Shown: positions 41,499-50,618, numbered from the stretch's first letter. The stretch is 64,000 nt of DNA from an uncultured Acetatifactor sp. (GCA_910586835.1 CAJUJU010000011.1:8086-72085); one strand, 5' to 3'. Translations and numbers: made by a program. The notes: generated from the letters alone by a model not told the origin.

Positions 41499-44400
41499 AA
41501 ATCGCCCTCCCCGCTCCGGTTCCTCCTTCTCCGCCTTAAAACGATTCCCGCTGCCACAGCCGCAGCCCCAAGCACTGCTGCCGCCGCTCCCGGCACATAT
41601 TTCCATCCGGAAGCTCTTTCGCCGTCCCCGGACAAATCTGTCTTTTCTTCCTCTCTCCGAACCACCTGCACCTCTGATCTGAGCATGGATGTCTCCCCGC
41701 TGTACATGGGCTGCCACAGGATGGACTCCTCCGTCTCCACTTCCCAGCCGGGCCCCACATAAGCCGTCTGCAGAGCAGCCTCCCTGGAATAGGGAGCCCC
41801 ATTCTCCCCGCTTCCGGCCTGGCTGCCCGTGCCCGGCATGACGATCAGCGCGTCATAGGCACAATATCCCCAGTTGGCGCAGATATCCACCTGATTCCAG
41901 CCCTTATACAGCCAGATGCCTCCAACCGGCATGGCCGCCTTTGGCTTTCCGTCCTCATAGGCTTCCAGCCCCACCGCCGCAGTCTGCCACTCCTTTGCGC
42001 CTGCGGGAATCGCCGTAAGAAACTCCTGGCCGTTCACACGCACATAATCGCATTTATCACTCTCCGGCTCTCTTCCGCCCCGCAGGTACAGATCGTAGGT
42101 CTGCGTATCCGGTACATACACCTCGCACCGCATGGAATTATCAAACAGATAGGCATATCCGCCTCCCGTGTAGGAGCCGTACGCCTTCTCATCCGTGCCA
42201 ACCGCCGTATTTCCGAACAGCTGACCGTCCTCCAGTTCATACCACAGCGTTCCCTCCGGCGCGTCCGGCCAATGCCACAGGGCATCCAGCTTGGCCTTGG
42301 TCATCAGAAGCTTATCCCGGTTGTGCACATAGGTCTTCTCATCGGCACTCAGGGTCTGATACGCCCTGTAAGCCTGCCATACTCTCCCGTAATCCGGCCA
42401 TGTGGCCTGATCCCACTGCGGCAGCTCCTCCACCAGGTTCTCCACCTCAGACGAATAATACCATCCGTCATAGAGATATCCGTTTGCGGGTTCGATAAAA
42501 AAGCTGTCATAACATGCATAGCCCCACTTCGCCTGCAGCACGATGGCATTCCATCCTTCGTTCAGCCAGTAACCGCCCGCCGGTGCCCAGGGTGCCAGCG
42601 TACCGTTCACATATCGCTCTCTTCCCATGCGGCTGGTCTGCCACTCTCCCGAATGTCCCGCAGGAGTATAAAGGTAGTTTACCCCGCCGTTTAAAACCAG
42701 CAGCTCACATTTGTCTCCCGCCTTGGGATCGTCTGCCGCAGATTTAAAATACATATGATATTTTCCCGCTCGGGGCACATAAAAATACAAAGTCATGGTT
42801 CCGTCAAAAAGATAAACGTAAGAGCCGCCATCCGCGCTGCTCATGGCGCCGCCCGCTTTCACCACCGCCGTGTTTCCGCCGGGAATGCCGTCCTCCCACT
42901 CGTACTGATACCTTCCCGCCGGCGCATCCGGATCCGCGTCCAATGCGGCCAGTCGCGCTTTGCACAAAAGCAGCTTCGCCCGTCTCGCATCGTCCGGCTT
43001 CTCCCAGTTGTACAGCTCCGCCATGGCTTCATACATCTCCATGGCCCCCAGGATTTCCAGAAAATCAGACATTTGTTCCCGGGTGATCTGCTCCGGCCCG
43101 GGCAGCGCATCTATGGCGGCATTCAGCTCCTCCAGCTTTGTCAGCTTTACCTGCCGCAGCTCCAGGGTGTCATAGTAACACCAGGCAGCGCTTTCATAAG
43201 TCAGCGTCAGCTCACACTCTCCCCGCTCCAGCCACACGGGAGTTGCCGTCTCTCCGCTCTGGGTCTGCCAGGTGATCTCTCTTCTGTCCGGAGCGATTCC
43301 CACAGGAATCGTCACATAATTCTCCGTTTCGCCCACCTTCAGCCTGTCTCTGCCGGAATTGTCCGCTCTGCTGCTGACACCCGCATACGGCAGATACCAA
43401 CCTCTCTCCGGCACTGTCAGCGTATACTTCACCTCCGCAGGCCCGCCCAGCATTCGGATTCCCTGGCCTCCGGATGCCGTAAAATTGCCGTCCCCCGTGG
43501 TATAGACGGCTCCTGATCCCTTTCCGCTTACAAACCAGCCGGCTTCCGCCTCCGTCCTTAAGCCGTTAATCTCACCTTTCTTTTCGTCCGAGATCTCAAA
43601 GCGGATGGAATCCACATAACACCACTCCGCCCCCGAACCTCCTCTGTGAATCAGCTGTATCTCCGTCTTGTCCCCGCTCAAGGGCAGCGCTCCCGCTCTG
43701 TTTCCAAAGCGGTCGGTGAGTTCCAGGTCAAACCACTGGATCTCCTCCTGCTTTCCGTTCTCCTTTGCCGGCATCGTGACATAATAGGAGGTTCCGTTGA
43801 CCAGGATCTCATTTCTCCCGTTGTCCTGTCCGATGGTTCCCATTCGGACAATAACTTTGTAGTTTCCTCCTCCCTCCGGTGTTTTCAGCTCATATCCCAC
43901 CCGTGTGACAGCCTCCGGCCCACCGCTATAGAGGCGCAGATACACCTTGTTCTCCGGATTGGGGAAGTTGCCGTCCCCGGTGGAAAGTCCCGCGATGGGC
44001 AAGCCACCCTCTGCCGGCTGAATCTGTCCGGCAGCCGCCTCCAGAACAAGCGTCCCCTCCGGCCTGTCGTCGGGATGCTCATCCGGTTCCTGACTGTCAC
44101 CCGTTTTAGCAAAAGCAAAGCTGTCCACATAACACCAGTAAGCTGTTCCTGTCGTCAAAGTGACAGTGACATCCCCCGCCTCCAGAGCAACGCTCTCCGC
44201 CACGGTTCCCTCCACCAAAGGCAATCCCTCTGACAGACCGCTGTCGGATACCGCAACCGGATAGATATTTCCGTTTATCATCAAATACGCCGTCCCGGCG
44301 TTTCCGCTCTTTCCGGCCGTCCTGGACGTAATCCTGTAATTTCCCGTCTCGGGCACATGAAGCGTATAGGTAAAGCTGTTATCCCCCGTCAGACGCAGTA

Positions 44401-46399
44401 CGGCGCTGTCGGTAGATACGTCCGCAAAAAGGCCTCTGCCCCCCAGCTCAAACTGTCCGTTTGCCGCCGTTCCACGCATGGCGGACAACGTCAGCTCCGG
44501 CGGCTTGGCCGGTGCATCCGTACTGAATTCAATCCTGTCATAGTAACACCATGGCGCATTGGATATGATCTCGAAGGTATGCTCACCCTGTGCAAGAGAA
44601 AGGGCACCAACGAAATTCCCTGTAGCGGCATCCCGCAGCTGTGCCGCATACCAGCCGGGAGCCGTACCCTCCGGCACCTTCAGCAGATAGGAGCCCGCCG
44701 CGCCGCCGTCTATGGTAATGGTGTCGGTTCCGCTGTTTCCTGTCCGGCTTCCCACATAGACACGCACATAATAGTTTCCTGCCTGGTCCAGCACTACCCT
44801 GCCGGATATGCTTCCCTGGGTTCCCTGATTTCTCAGCGCAGCCCCGCCGCTGACCTGGCTGAAGTTTCCGTCCCCGTCCCCGGGCTGCAGGCCGCCGGTA
44901 TAAGTACAGTTTTCCGCCTCCACCGACGAAAAAGGATTCTCCGGCGGCGTGTCGCCGCCCTCCTCTTTCACAAACCGGAAGCTGTCTATATAGCACCAAA
45001 AGGCCGTCCCTGTGGTCAAGGTGACAGTGATATCCCCCGCCTCCAAAGCCACGCCTTCCGCAACGGTTCCTTCCGTCAGCGGCAGATTCCCGGCAAGACC
45101 ACTGCCTGTTACCTGCACCGGATAAGCATTTCCGCTTATTGTAAGCTGTGCCGTTCCGGAATCTCCGCCCTTTGCCGCCGTCCTGGCTGTAATTTTATAG
45201 TTCCCTGCCTCGGGCACAGAAAGGGTGTAGGTATAGCTGTTTTCGCCCGTCAGACGCAGCGCCATTTCATCCGTAAGTGTGTCCGCAAAAAGTCCCGCAC
45301 CTGCCAGGGCAAACTGGCTGTTCGCCGCCCTTCCCCGAACCGCGGACAAACTCAGCTCCGGCAATGCCGGAGGCTGAGACGGGGCATCCGTACTGAACTC
45401 GATCCTGTCATAATAGCACCAGGCCGCATTGGACGTGATCTCAAAGGTATGTACTCCCTGTGCTAGGGAAAGCGCCCCCGCCGGACTTCCGTCAGCCACA
45501 TTCCGAAGCTCCGCTGCATGCCAGCCCTGCGCCGTGTTCTCCGGCACCATCAGCAGATAAGTGCCCGCCGCTCCGCCGTCTATGGTGATGGTGTCGGTTC
45601 CGCTGTTATCCTTCAGGCTTCCCACATAGACCCGCACATAATAGTTTCCCGGCTGGCCCAGCACCACTCTGCCGGATATGGTTCCCTGACTGCCTTGGTT
45701 TCTCAGCGCAGCCCCTCCGCTTACCTGACTGAAGTTTCCGTCCCCGTCTCCGGACTGCAGACCGGTAAAGGTACTGTTTTCCGCCTCCACCGACGAAAAG
45801 GGTTCCTCCATCCTCGTCAGCACAAACTTGTCAAAATAGCACCAGTGAGCATCCTCCGCCGCATCTCCCTGCATGGAAATATAAATCGTGTGATCTCCTG
45901 CCGTCAGATCCAGAATGCCGGCTTCTGCGCCCTCCGCATAGGCATTCAGCAGCGGAACCTCCGTGGGACTGCCGCAGCTTTCCGGCACATAAAGATAGCC
46001 TTCCGTACTGTCAACATTCAAACGCAGAAATCCCTTGTTTCCCGCAAGACTGGCCGCATACCCCTTCACCAGATACCGCCCGTCCTCCGGTATGGAGACC
46101 GTGTAATTGCACCATCCCCAACTGCCGAATCGGATTCCCCTGCCGCCGCTCCAGTCCGCGCTGTCCCAGCCGTTGCCTCCGAAATCATTCTCAGCCGCCC
46201 AGAGGTCACCTGCGTTGGAGCCTGCGTTATAGTTTTCCGCCTCCACCACAATGACATCCGTGGCAATCGCCGTCCCCGTGTCAGGAGCCGCCAACGTCAC
46301 AGAGGAAAATATGGGATCCGCCGCCAGACCGATTACAACAAGGACTGCCAACGCTCTTTTCAGGATGTTTTTCTTTTCGTATCTCGGCTTTGTCTTCAT
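41495..46399 (-). CDS. Giant cell-surface carbohydrate-binding array protein
   Basis: A 1634-residue exported protein: signal peptide at residues 1-38, at least nine jelly-roll modules, and a C-terminal membrane helix followed by RRRRRNRSGEGDL, so it is anchored in the membrane. Seven modules end in a W-C-Y-x-D signature (WCYFDKF, WCYYDRI, WCYIDSF, WCYYDRI, WCYVDSF, WCYVDSI, WCYYDTL) and two in GYxxYD. Modules start with EAE/EWED-type segments, as in CBM6/CBM35-like domains. Two successive double modules are near copies, giving an imperfect DNA repeat of about 0.86 kb. No catalytic domain is visible. It would hold the cell to, or present, the glycan used by the operon. Confidence 0.8.
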   Translation of the reverse strand: MKTKPRYEKKNILKRALAVLVVIGLAADPIFSSVTLAAPDTGTAIATDVIVVEAENYNAGSNAGDLWAAENDFGGNGWDSADWSGGRGIRFGSWGWCNYTVSIPEDGRYLVKGYAASLAGNKGFLRLNVDSTEGYLYVPESCGSPTEVPLLNAYAEGAEAGILDLTAGDHTIYISMQGDAAEDAHWCYFDKFVLTRMEEPFSSVEAENSTFTGLQSGDGDGNFSQVSGGAALRNQGSQGTISGRVVLGQPGNYYVRVYVGSLKDNSGTDTITIDGGAAGTYLLMVPENTAQGWHAAELRNVADGSPAGALSLAQGVHTFEITSNAAWCYYDRIEFSTDAPSQPPALPELSLSAVRGRAANSQFALAGAGLFADTLTDEMALRLTGENSYTYTLSVPEAGNYKITARTAAKGGDSGTAQLTISGNAYPVQVTGSGLAGNLPLTEGTVAEGVALEAGDITVTLTTGTAFWCYIDSFRFVKEEGGDTPPENPFSSVEAENCTYTGGLQPGDGDGNFSQVSGGAALRNQGTQGSISGRVVLDQAGNYYVRVYVGSRTGNSGTDTITIDGGAAGSYLLKVPEGTAPGWYAAQLRDAATGNFVGALSLAQGEHTFEIISNAPWCYYDRIEFSTDAPAKPPELTLSAMRGTAANGQFELGGRGLFADVSTDSAVLRLTGDNSFTYTLHVPETGNYRITSRTAGKSGNAGTAYLMINGNIYPVAVSDSGLSEGLPLVEGTVAESVALEAGDVTVTLTTGTAYWCYVDSFAFAKTGDSQEPDEHPDDRPEGTLVLEAAAGQIQPAEGGLPIAGLSTGDGNFPNPENKVYLRLYSGGPEAVTRVGYELKTPEGGGNYKVIVRMGTIGQDNGRNEILVNGTSYYVTMPAKENGKQEEIQWFDLELTDRFGNRAGALPLSGDKTEIQLIHRGGSGAEWCYVDSIRFEISDEKKGEINGLRTEAEAGWFVSGKGSGAVYTTGDGNFTASGGQGIRMLGGPAEVKYTLTVPERGWYLPYAGVSSRADNSGRDRLKVGETENYVTIPVGIAPDRREITWQTQSGETATPVWLERGECELTLTYESAAWCYYDTLELRQVKLTKLEELNAAIDALPGPEQITREQMSDFLEILGAMEMYEAMAELYNWEKPDDARRAKLLLCKARLAALDADPDAPAGRYQYEWEDGIPGGNTAVVKAGGAMSSADGGSYVYLFDGTMTLYFYVPRAGKYHMYFKSAADDPKAGDKCELLVLNGGVNYLYTPAGHSGEWQTSRMGRERYVNGTLAPWAPAGGYWLNEGWNAIVLQAKWGYACYDSFFIEPANGYLYDGWYYSSEVENLVEELPQWDQATWPDYGRVWQAYRAYQTLSADEKTYVHNRDKLLMTKAKLDALWHWPDAPEGTLWYELEDGQLFGNTAVGTDEKAYGSYTGGGYAYLFDNSMRCEVYVPDTQTYDLYLRGGREPESDKCDYVRVNGQEFLTAIPAGAKEWQTAAVGLEAYEDGKPKAAMPVGGIWLYKGWNQVDICANWGYCAYDALIVMPGTGSQAGSGENGAPYSREAALQTAYVGPGWEVETEESILWQPMYSGETSMLRSEVQVVRREEEKTDLSGDGERASGWKYVPGAAAAVLGAAAVAAGIVLRRRRRNRSGEGDL
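44095..45802 (-). repeat. Imperfect 0.86-kb tandem duplication in the array gene
   Basis: Two blocks, roughly 44095-44940 and 44950-45802, encode the same order of modules with near-identical stretches such as GDGDGNFSQVSGGAALRNQG in both. This is a tandem in-frame duplication and a likely site of copy-number change. Confidence 0.75.
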
Positions 46400-46424
46400 C
46401 TGTTTTTCCGCCTCCGCTCTGCTT

Positions 46425-47342
46425 TCAGTCCTCCCGCACCCCGCCGGAGCTCTCGTTTCCTTCCCCCGGTTCCATGCGAAGATAGACCGTTGGAGTCACT
46501 CCCATCACCCTCCTGAACGCCTTGGAAAAGGACTGCAGGCTCTCATAATTCAGTATTTCCGCCACCTTTGTCACCGTATAGTCGTCATACCGCAGCAGCC
46601 GTCTTGCACGCTCTATCTTTTTCTGGCTGATGTATTTCTGCAGAGTCACACCCGTCACCCGGGAAAACACATGGGACAGATAGGTGTAATTGTATCCCAT
46701 GGCCTGTGCAATCTCCCGCACCCCGCCGATGGTCTCTATATTTTTATCCACATACTGGATGATTTTGTACACCTCCGCGCTGACGGAACGGTTTGCCCGG
46801 CTTGTGGTCATCAGGGAGCTGTTTACCGCCATAAAATTGCGCACCGCCTGTATGACAATCTGTTCACAATATCCCCGCAGCATAACCGGCCAGAAATCCG
46901 CCTTGGTATACAGCTCACTGACGGCATGCATCAGGGAGGACATCATGTCGTTTCGGTCTCCCGACAGAATATAGGGCTCCTGATAGCAATTCTGAAGGGC
47001 CTCCATATCGGGGGAATCCGGTGCTGCATGAAACCGAAAACCGATATAGGCAAACCGCAGAATATCCCGTTCCGATGCCCGGATGGAGTGCAGATGCCCC
47101 ATGGAACACATCAGCACATCCCCCTCCTTCAGCGGCACCTGCACTCTGTCAATACAGCTGTATCCGGAGCCGGAAATCACATAGGTAATCTCATTCACAT
47201 ACTGCTCATGCTCTTCGATCAGATACCCGTACTCGCAGGATATCTCTCCCAGCTGGTACAGATCCACAATCCCGCAGGATAAAGGTGTGTCCCAGAATTC
47301 ATTGTCAAAATGAAATTGTTTTCCTAATTTTCCCTCTTCCAT
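46425..47342 (-). CDS. AraC-family regulator of the glycan operon
   Basis: A 305-residue regulator. The N-terminal half is a cupin-type sugar-sensing domain (NEITYVISGSGYSCIDRVQV, PLKEGDVLMC, residues 45-95). The C-terminal 100 residues carry two helix-turn-helix motifs (VREIAQAMGYNYTYLSHVFS and KVAEILNYESLQSFSKAFRR). The ATG at 47342 has AAGGA just upstream; a GTG ten codons earlier has no ribosome binding site. It lies between the Gfo-like gene (31 bases) and the array protein (25 bases), within the operon. It is the best candidate to read the two promoter modules at 48.3 and 23.1 kb, though that is inference. Confidence 0.9.
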   Translation of the reverse strand: MEEGKLGKQFHFDNEFWDTPLSCGIVDLYQLGEISCEYGYLIEEHEQYVNEITYVISGSGYSCIDRVQVPLKEGDVLMCSMGHLHSIRASERDILRFAYIGFRFHAAPDSPDMEALQNCYQEPYILSGDRNDMMSSLMHAVSELYTKADFWPVMLRGYCEQIVIQAVRNFMAVNSSLMTTSRANRSVSAEVYKIIQYVDKNIETIGGVREIAQAMGYNYTYLSHVFSRVTGVTLQKYISQKKIERARRLLRYDDYTVTKVAEILNYESLQSFSKAFRRVMGVTPTVYLRMEPGEGNESSGGVRED

Positions 47343-47373
47343 CTTTTCCTTATCACAAGTTATACCAGTCACC

Positions 47374-48213
47374 TTATCCCGGCAGCTTCACCCAGGTATC
47401 AGGTTGTTCCATCGCCTTGTGCCCATACTCCAGAATCGTAATAATCTGCAGAGTCTCCTCCGCCGGAACCCTCGGTATCCTGTCTTCAAAAAAGCCCACC
47501 AGCTCACCAATAAACTGTTGATAAAAATCGGAGGCTCCCTGGATCACTCTGGCATGATCTCCCTTATAATTGATGGCCACCCCAAAATCACACTCCCAGC
47601 CAAGCTGAGTCATTGTGGCAAACCGTCCGTCGCTGTAGCGAAGGACAAAGCAGGGAGTATCCTTTGCGCCCACATACATTATCTTTTCCACTCCGGCTCC
47701 CATCATACAAATAATTGGTTCCAGCTGGTGAATTCCATAATTGCCAAACATACCCGGCCCCCGGCTCGCAACGGCTTCGATCCCCTCCTTCTCCACATTT
47801 CTGTACTCTCTGGAATATCGAAGTGCGGAGGTGGAAAAAAAGGGCGTATTCCCCTTTCGGGCCATCTCAATCAGGTTTTGCGCCGCCTGCCGGCTGACGG
47901 CAAAGGTCTTATCCACATAGGTAGGCTTACCGCTCCCCAGCGCAAGACTGCAGAGCTCCTCATGCATTTCCGGGTTGTCCGGCGACATGACGATCAGACA
48001 GTCGCTCTTCTCAATGACTTCTTCCATGGATGAGAGCAGTTCCACTCCCTGTTCCGCACAACACTCTGCATTGGACTTCCCTCCCGTATGCTCTGTCTTT
48101 GCCCATGCATATGCAATTTCCATGGTTCCCTCGGATGCCTCTCTGATCCACCCGGGATAATTCTCAAAATGATACTGATCCAAATAATAGTCGATTACTC
48201 CTATTTTCTTCAT
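47374..48213 (-). CDS. Short Gfo/Idh/MocA-like protein
   Basis: A 279-residue protein with the overall order of Gfo/Idh/MocA oxidoreductases: an N-terminal alpha/beta half with SDCLIVMSPDNPEMHEELCS and GKPTYVDKTFAVSRQAAQN, where YVDKT replaces the usual CEKP, and a C-terminal sheet with FGNYGIHQLEPIICMMG. The N-terminal strand reads KKIGVIDYYLDQYH, so the GxGxxG/A dinucleotide loop is absent, and the protein is shorter than the usual 330-370 residues. It may have lost NAD(P) binding. First gene of the large operon; start chosen at 48213 with AAAGGA 9 bases upstream. Confidence 0.75.
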   Translation of the reverse strand: MKKIGVIDYYLDQYHFENYPGWIREASEGTMEIAYAWAKTEHTGGKSNAECCAEQGVELLSSMEEVIEKSDCLIVMSPDNPEMHEELCSLALGSGKPTYVDKTFAVSRQAAQNLIEMARKGNTPFFSTSALRYSREYRNVEKEGIEAVASRGPGMFGNYGIHQLEPIICMMGAGVEKIMYVGAKDTPCFVLRYSDGRFATMTQLGWECDFGVAINYKGDHARVIQGASDFYQQFIGELVGFFEDRIPRVPAEETLQIITILEYGHKAMEQPDTWVKLPG

Positions 48214-48323
48214 GTTCACTCGTCCTTTCCGCTTTTGTACCCTGGTTTTCATTTGTTTTTCTACAAAAAACAACAGATAAACTGATTGATTTATAGTCAG
48301 TTTACACAATTTTTCTTTTTTCA

Positions 48324-48360
48324 AACAGGTTTTCACTTCTGTTATATGTGGTTCCAATTT
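48324..48360 (-). promoter_or_regulatory. Shared promoter/operator module, copy B
   Basis: Matches copy A at 23075-23111 in 33 of 37 positions without gaps. It lies 111 bases before the first gene of the 13-gene operon, in the same orientation as copy A relative to its gene. TATAAC (48346-48341) is the -10-like box; the equivalent -35 position is A-rich and not a consensus box. Confidence 0.75.
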
Positions 48361-48435
48361 GCGTTTTTTCCAAGGTCGCAGAATGCTGAGATACGGTAAA
48401 ATATGATCTGCAAAAAGATAGTTTTTCCAAAATGT

Positions 48436-48476
48436 GAAAGGCCGGAACTGCAAGTTATCTGCAATTCCAGCCTTTC
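48436..48476 (-). terminator. Hairpin after VWA gene
   Basis: GAAAGGC-c-GGAA-c-TGCA pairs with TGCA-a-TTCC-a-GCCTTTC around a 7-base loop, 74 bases after the VWA stop. The T-run on the minus strand is weak. Confidence 0.5.
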
Positions 48477-48549
48477 AAAAACAGGAGGAGAAATCTGTTA
48501 TTTAACTTATTTTATACTCACCAAAAAATACAACACCTCAGGAAATAGA

Positions 48550-49752
48550 TTATTTGTTCATCATCAGTTTTACCATTGCCTGATTCAGCCCGTCCACGGT
48601 GAGCTTATACATGGGAAACAGCTCCTTCACCGCAGTCTCAGCCTCACGCCAGGGTGCCCGGCCGGGAGCCATCTTGGGATTCAGCCAGACCACCTTCTTG
48701 TACTTCCGCTTCACCAGCTTCAGCCATTCATAACCGCTCAGACCGCCGTTGGGGCCCCGGTAATTTCCCGTGTCGGAATAAAGCTCTTCTGGAGCCATTG
48801 CCGCATCTCCCACAATGATTACTTTATAATCGCTGTCTATATTCCGGAACATCCATTCCGTATCGATCCAGTCCCCATTTTCACACTCGGGCGTCTTGTA
48901 AAGCTTGCTGTAAATACAGTTGTGGAAATAATAGGTCTTCACATCCTTGTAATGATTGGACTTGTGCACCGCCTGGAACAGATCGTTCAGCAAACTGCTG
49001 AAGGGGATCATGGTGCCGCCGGAATCCATGAGCAGCAGAAGCTTCACCGCGTTTTTCCTGGGCTTCTGCATCACAATCTGCAGGCAGCCGCCGTTGTTGC
49101 AGGTTTTGTTCACGGTGCCGTCGATATCCAACTCTGTCTCAGGAATATCAAGCCTGCTGGAAAACTGCCTCAGCTTGCGGAAGGCCAGTTGAAACTGCCT
49201 GTTATCCAGCACTCTGTCGTCCCTGAAATCCCTGTATTTTCTTGCGCCCACAACGGAGAATGCCGACTGATAGCCGGTCTGCCCGCCCACGCGGACACCG
49301 CCCACGTTCCCTCCCATATTTCCGAAGGAAGTCTTTCCCATGGTACCGATCCAGAAGCTGCCGCCGTTGTGCTCGCTGTCCTGATCCTTCAATCTCTGCT
49401 TGAAGGTCTCCTCCACCTGTTCCTTATCCACCTGAAGATCTTCCATCTGATTCAGGTGAGATCTGGCCTCCTCATGGGCGAGCTCCATCATATCGGATTT
49501 ATCCAGCCAACGCAGCATTTCGCTTCCCACCTCAGTCTCCTTCTGGGCAGGACGGAAGCATTCGTCAAAGGCCATATCAAATTTGTCAAAATCCGTCTCG
49601 CTCTTCACCAGGATCATCCGGGACACATAGTAAAACCGTGTCAAGGAACTGCCGCACAGCCCCTGATCCAGTGCCTCCTGCATCGTCAGCCATTCCCCCA
49701 GTGTGACGTGCAGCCCCTTCTCCCGCAGTGTCTGAAAAAATTTTATGAACAT
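48550..49752 (-). CDS. VWA-domain protein (CoxE-like)
   Basis: A 400-residue cytoplasmic protein. The C-terminal half (from about residue 230) is a von Willebrand A-type domain: LLLLMDSGGTM is the MIDAS strand, and KVIIVGDAAMAP follows. The MIDAS reads D-S-G-G-T rather than D-x-S-x-S, so metal binding may be altered. The N-terminal half is helical with a glycine-rich stretch (GNMGGNVGGVRVGGQTG). It lies 48 bases after a MoxR ATPase; MoxR/VWA pairs act as chaperones that insert metals or assemble complexes. The client is not identified here. Confidence 0.85.
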   Translation of the reverse strand: MFIKFFQTLREKGLHVTLGEWLTMQEALDQGLCGSSLTRFYYVSRMILVKSETDFDKFDMAFDECFRPAQKETEVGSEMLRWLDKSDMMELAHEEARSHLNQMEDLQVDKEQVEETFKQRLKDQDSEHNGGSFWIGTMGKTSFGNMGGNVGGVRVGGQTGYQSAFSVVGARKYRDFRDDRVLDNRQFQLAFRKLRQFSSRLDIPETELDIDGTVNKTCNNGGCLQIVMQKPRKNAVKLLLLMDSGGTMIPFSSLLNDLFQAVHKSNHYKDVKTYYFHNCIYSKLYKTPECENGDWIDTEWMFRNIDSDYKVIIVGDAAMAPEELYSDTGNYRGPNGGLSGYEWLKLVKRKYKKVVWLNPKMAPGRAPWREAETAVKELFPMYKLTVDGLNQAMVKLMMNK

Positions 49753-49799
49753 CGCGCTTCCTTTCAGATATCTTGCCTGCGTATTACTGTCTGTCCGTA

Positions 49800-50618
49800 C
49801 TACACAACAGGATTTTTCTTTACCAGCTCCAGATCCTCGTCCTTCTTTACCACAACACCGATGAAAGGCAATGCCTGCCTAATCCTGTCCGCGGAAATTC
49901 CGCCGATCTGCAGCGCGTTCACCCAGTCGATCAGCTCTGAAGTACTGGGCTTTTTGCGTATGTCGCGTATGGATCTGATATTGTAAAATACTTCCATGGC
50001 ATTCTTGAGCAGATTTTCCTCCACATCCGGAAAATGCACCCTCACAATCTCCTCCATCAGCTCCTGACCGGGAAATTCAATATAGTGAAAAATACACCGC
50101 CTCAAAAAGGCATCGGGCAATTCCTTCTCCGCATTGGAGGTGATGATGACGATAGGACGCTGCTTCGCCTTCACGGTACGCTTGGTCTCGTTGATATAAA
50201 ATTCCATCTGATCCAGCTCCCAGAGCAGGTCATTGGGAAACTCAAGATCCGCCTTGTCGATCTCGTCGATCAGAAGCACCACCTGCTCCTCACTGTCAAA
50301 AGCTTCGCCCAGCTTTCCCAGCTTGATATAACGGGCGATGTCGTTGACCCCTTCCTCACCGAACTGTCCGTCGTAAAGACGTTGAATGGTGTCGTAGACA
50401 TAGAGTCCTTCCTGTGCCTTTGTGGTCGATTTGATGTTCCAGATGATCAGCTTTTTTCCCAGCGACTTTGCCACCGCCTCCGCCAGCATCGTCTTTCCCG
50501 TACCCGGTTCACCCTTGATCAGCAAAGGCTTTTTCAGTGCAATGGCAATATTCACACTGGCCATCAGTTCCTCGCTGGCCACATATTCTCCTGTTCCCTG
50601 AAATCCCTGTCGCTCCAT
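49800..50618 (-). CDS. MoxR-family AAA+ ATPase
   Basis: A 272-residue AAA+ ATPase: Walker A GEPGTGKT (about residue 36), Walker B LLIDEIDKAD, sensor-1 VIITSNAEKELPDAFLRRC and an arginine finger. There is no signal or membrane segment. The start is the ATG at 50618 with GGGAGG 8 bases upstream. It is paired with the VWA gene that follows. It probably remodels a partner protein together with it. Confidence 0.92.
   Translation of the reverse strand: MERQGFQGTGEYVASEELMASVNIAIALKKPLLIKGEPGTGKTMLAEAVAKSLGKKLIIWNIKSTTKAQEGLYVYDTIQRLYDGQFGEEGVNDIARYIKLGKLGEAFDSEEQVVLLIDEIDKADLEFPNDLLWELDQMEFYINETKRTVKAKQRPIVIITSNAEKELPDAFLRRCIFHYIEFPGQELMEEIVRVHFPDVEENLLKNAMEVFYNIRSIRDIRKKPSTSELIDWVNALQIGGISADRIRQALPFIGVVVKKDEDLELVKKNPVV

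Larger units (their letters stand above)
48214..48549. other. Intergenic control region of the glycan operon
   Basis: This 336-bp gap holds the promoter module at 48324-48360, an AT-rich leader of about 110 nt for the short Gfo-like gene, and the hairpin at 48436-48476. A second TTCCAA at 48368-48373 lies 16 bases from the one inside the module, on the same strand. No gene is seen. Confidence 0.6.
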
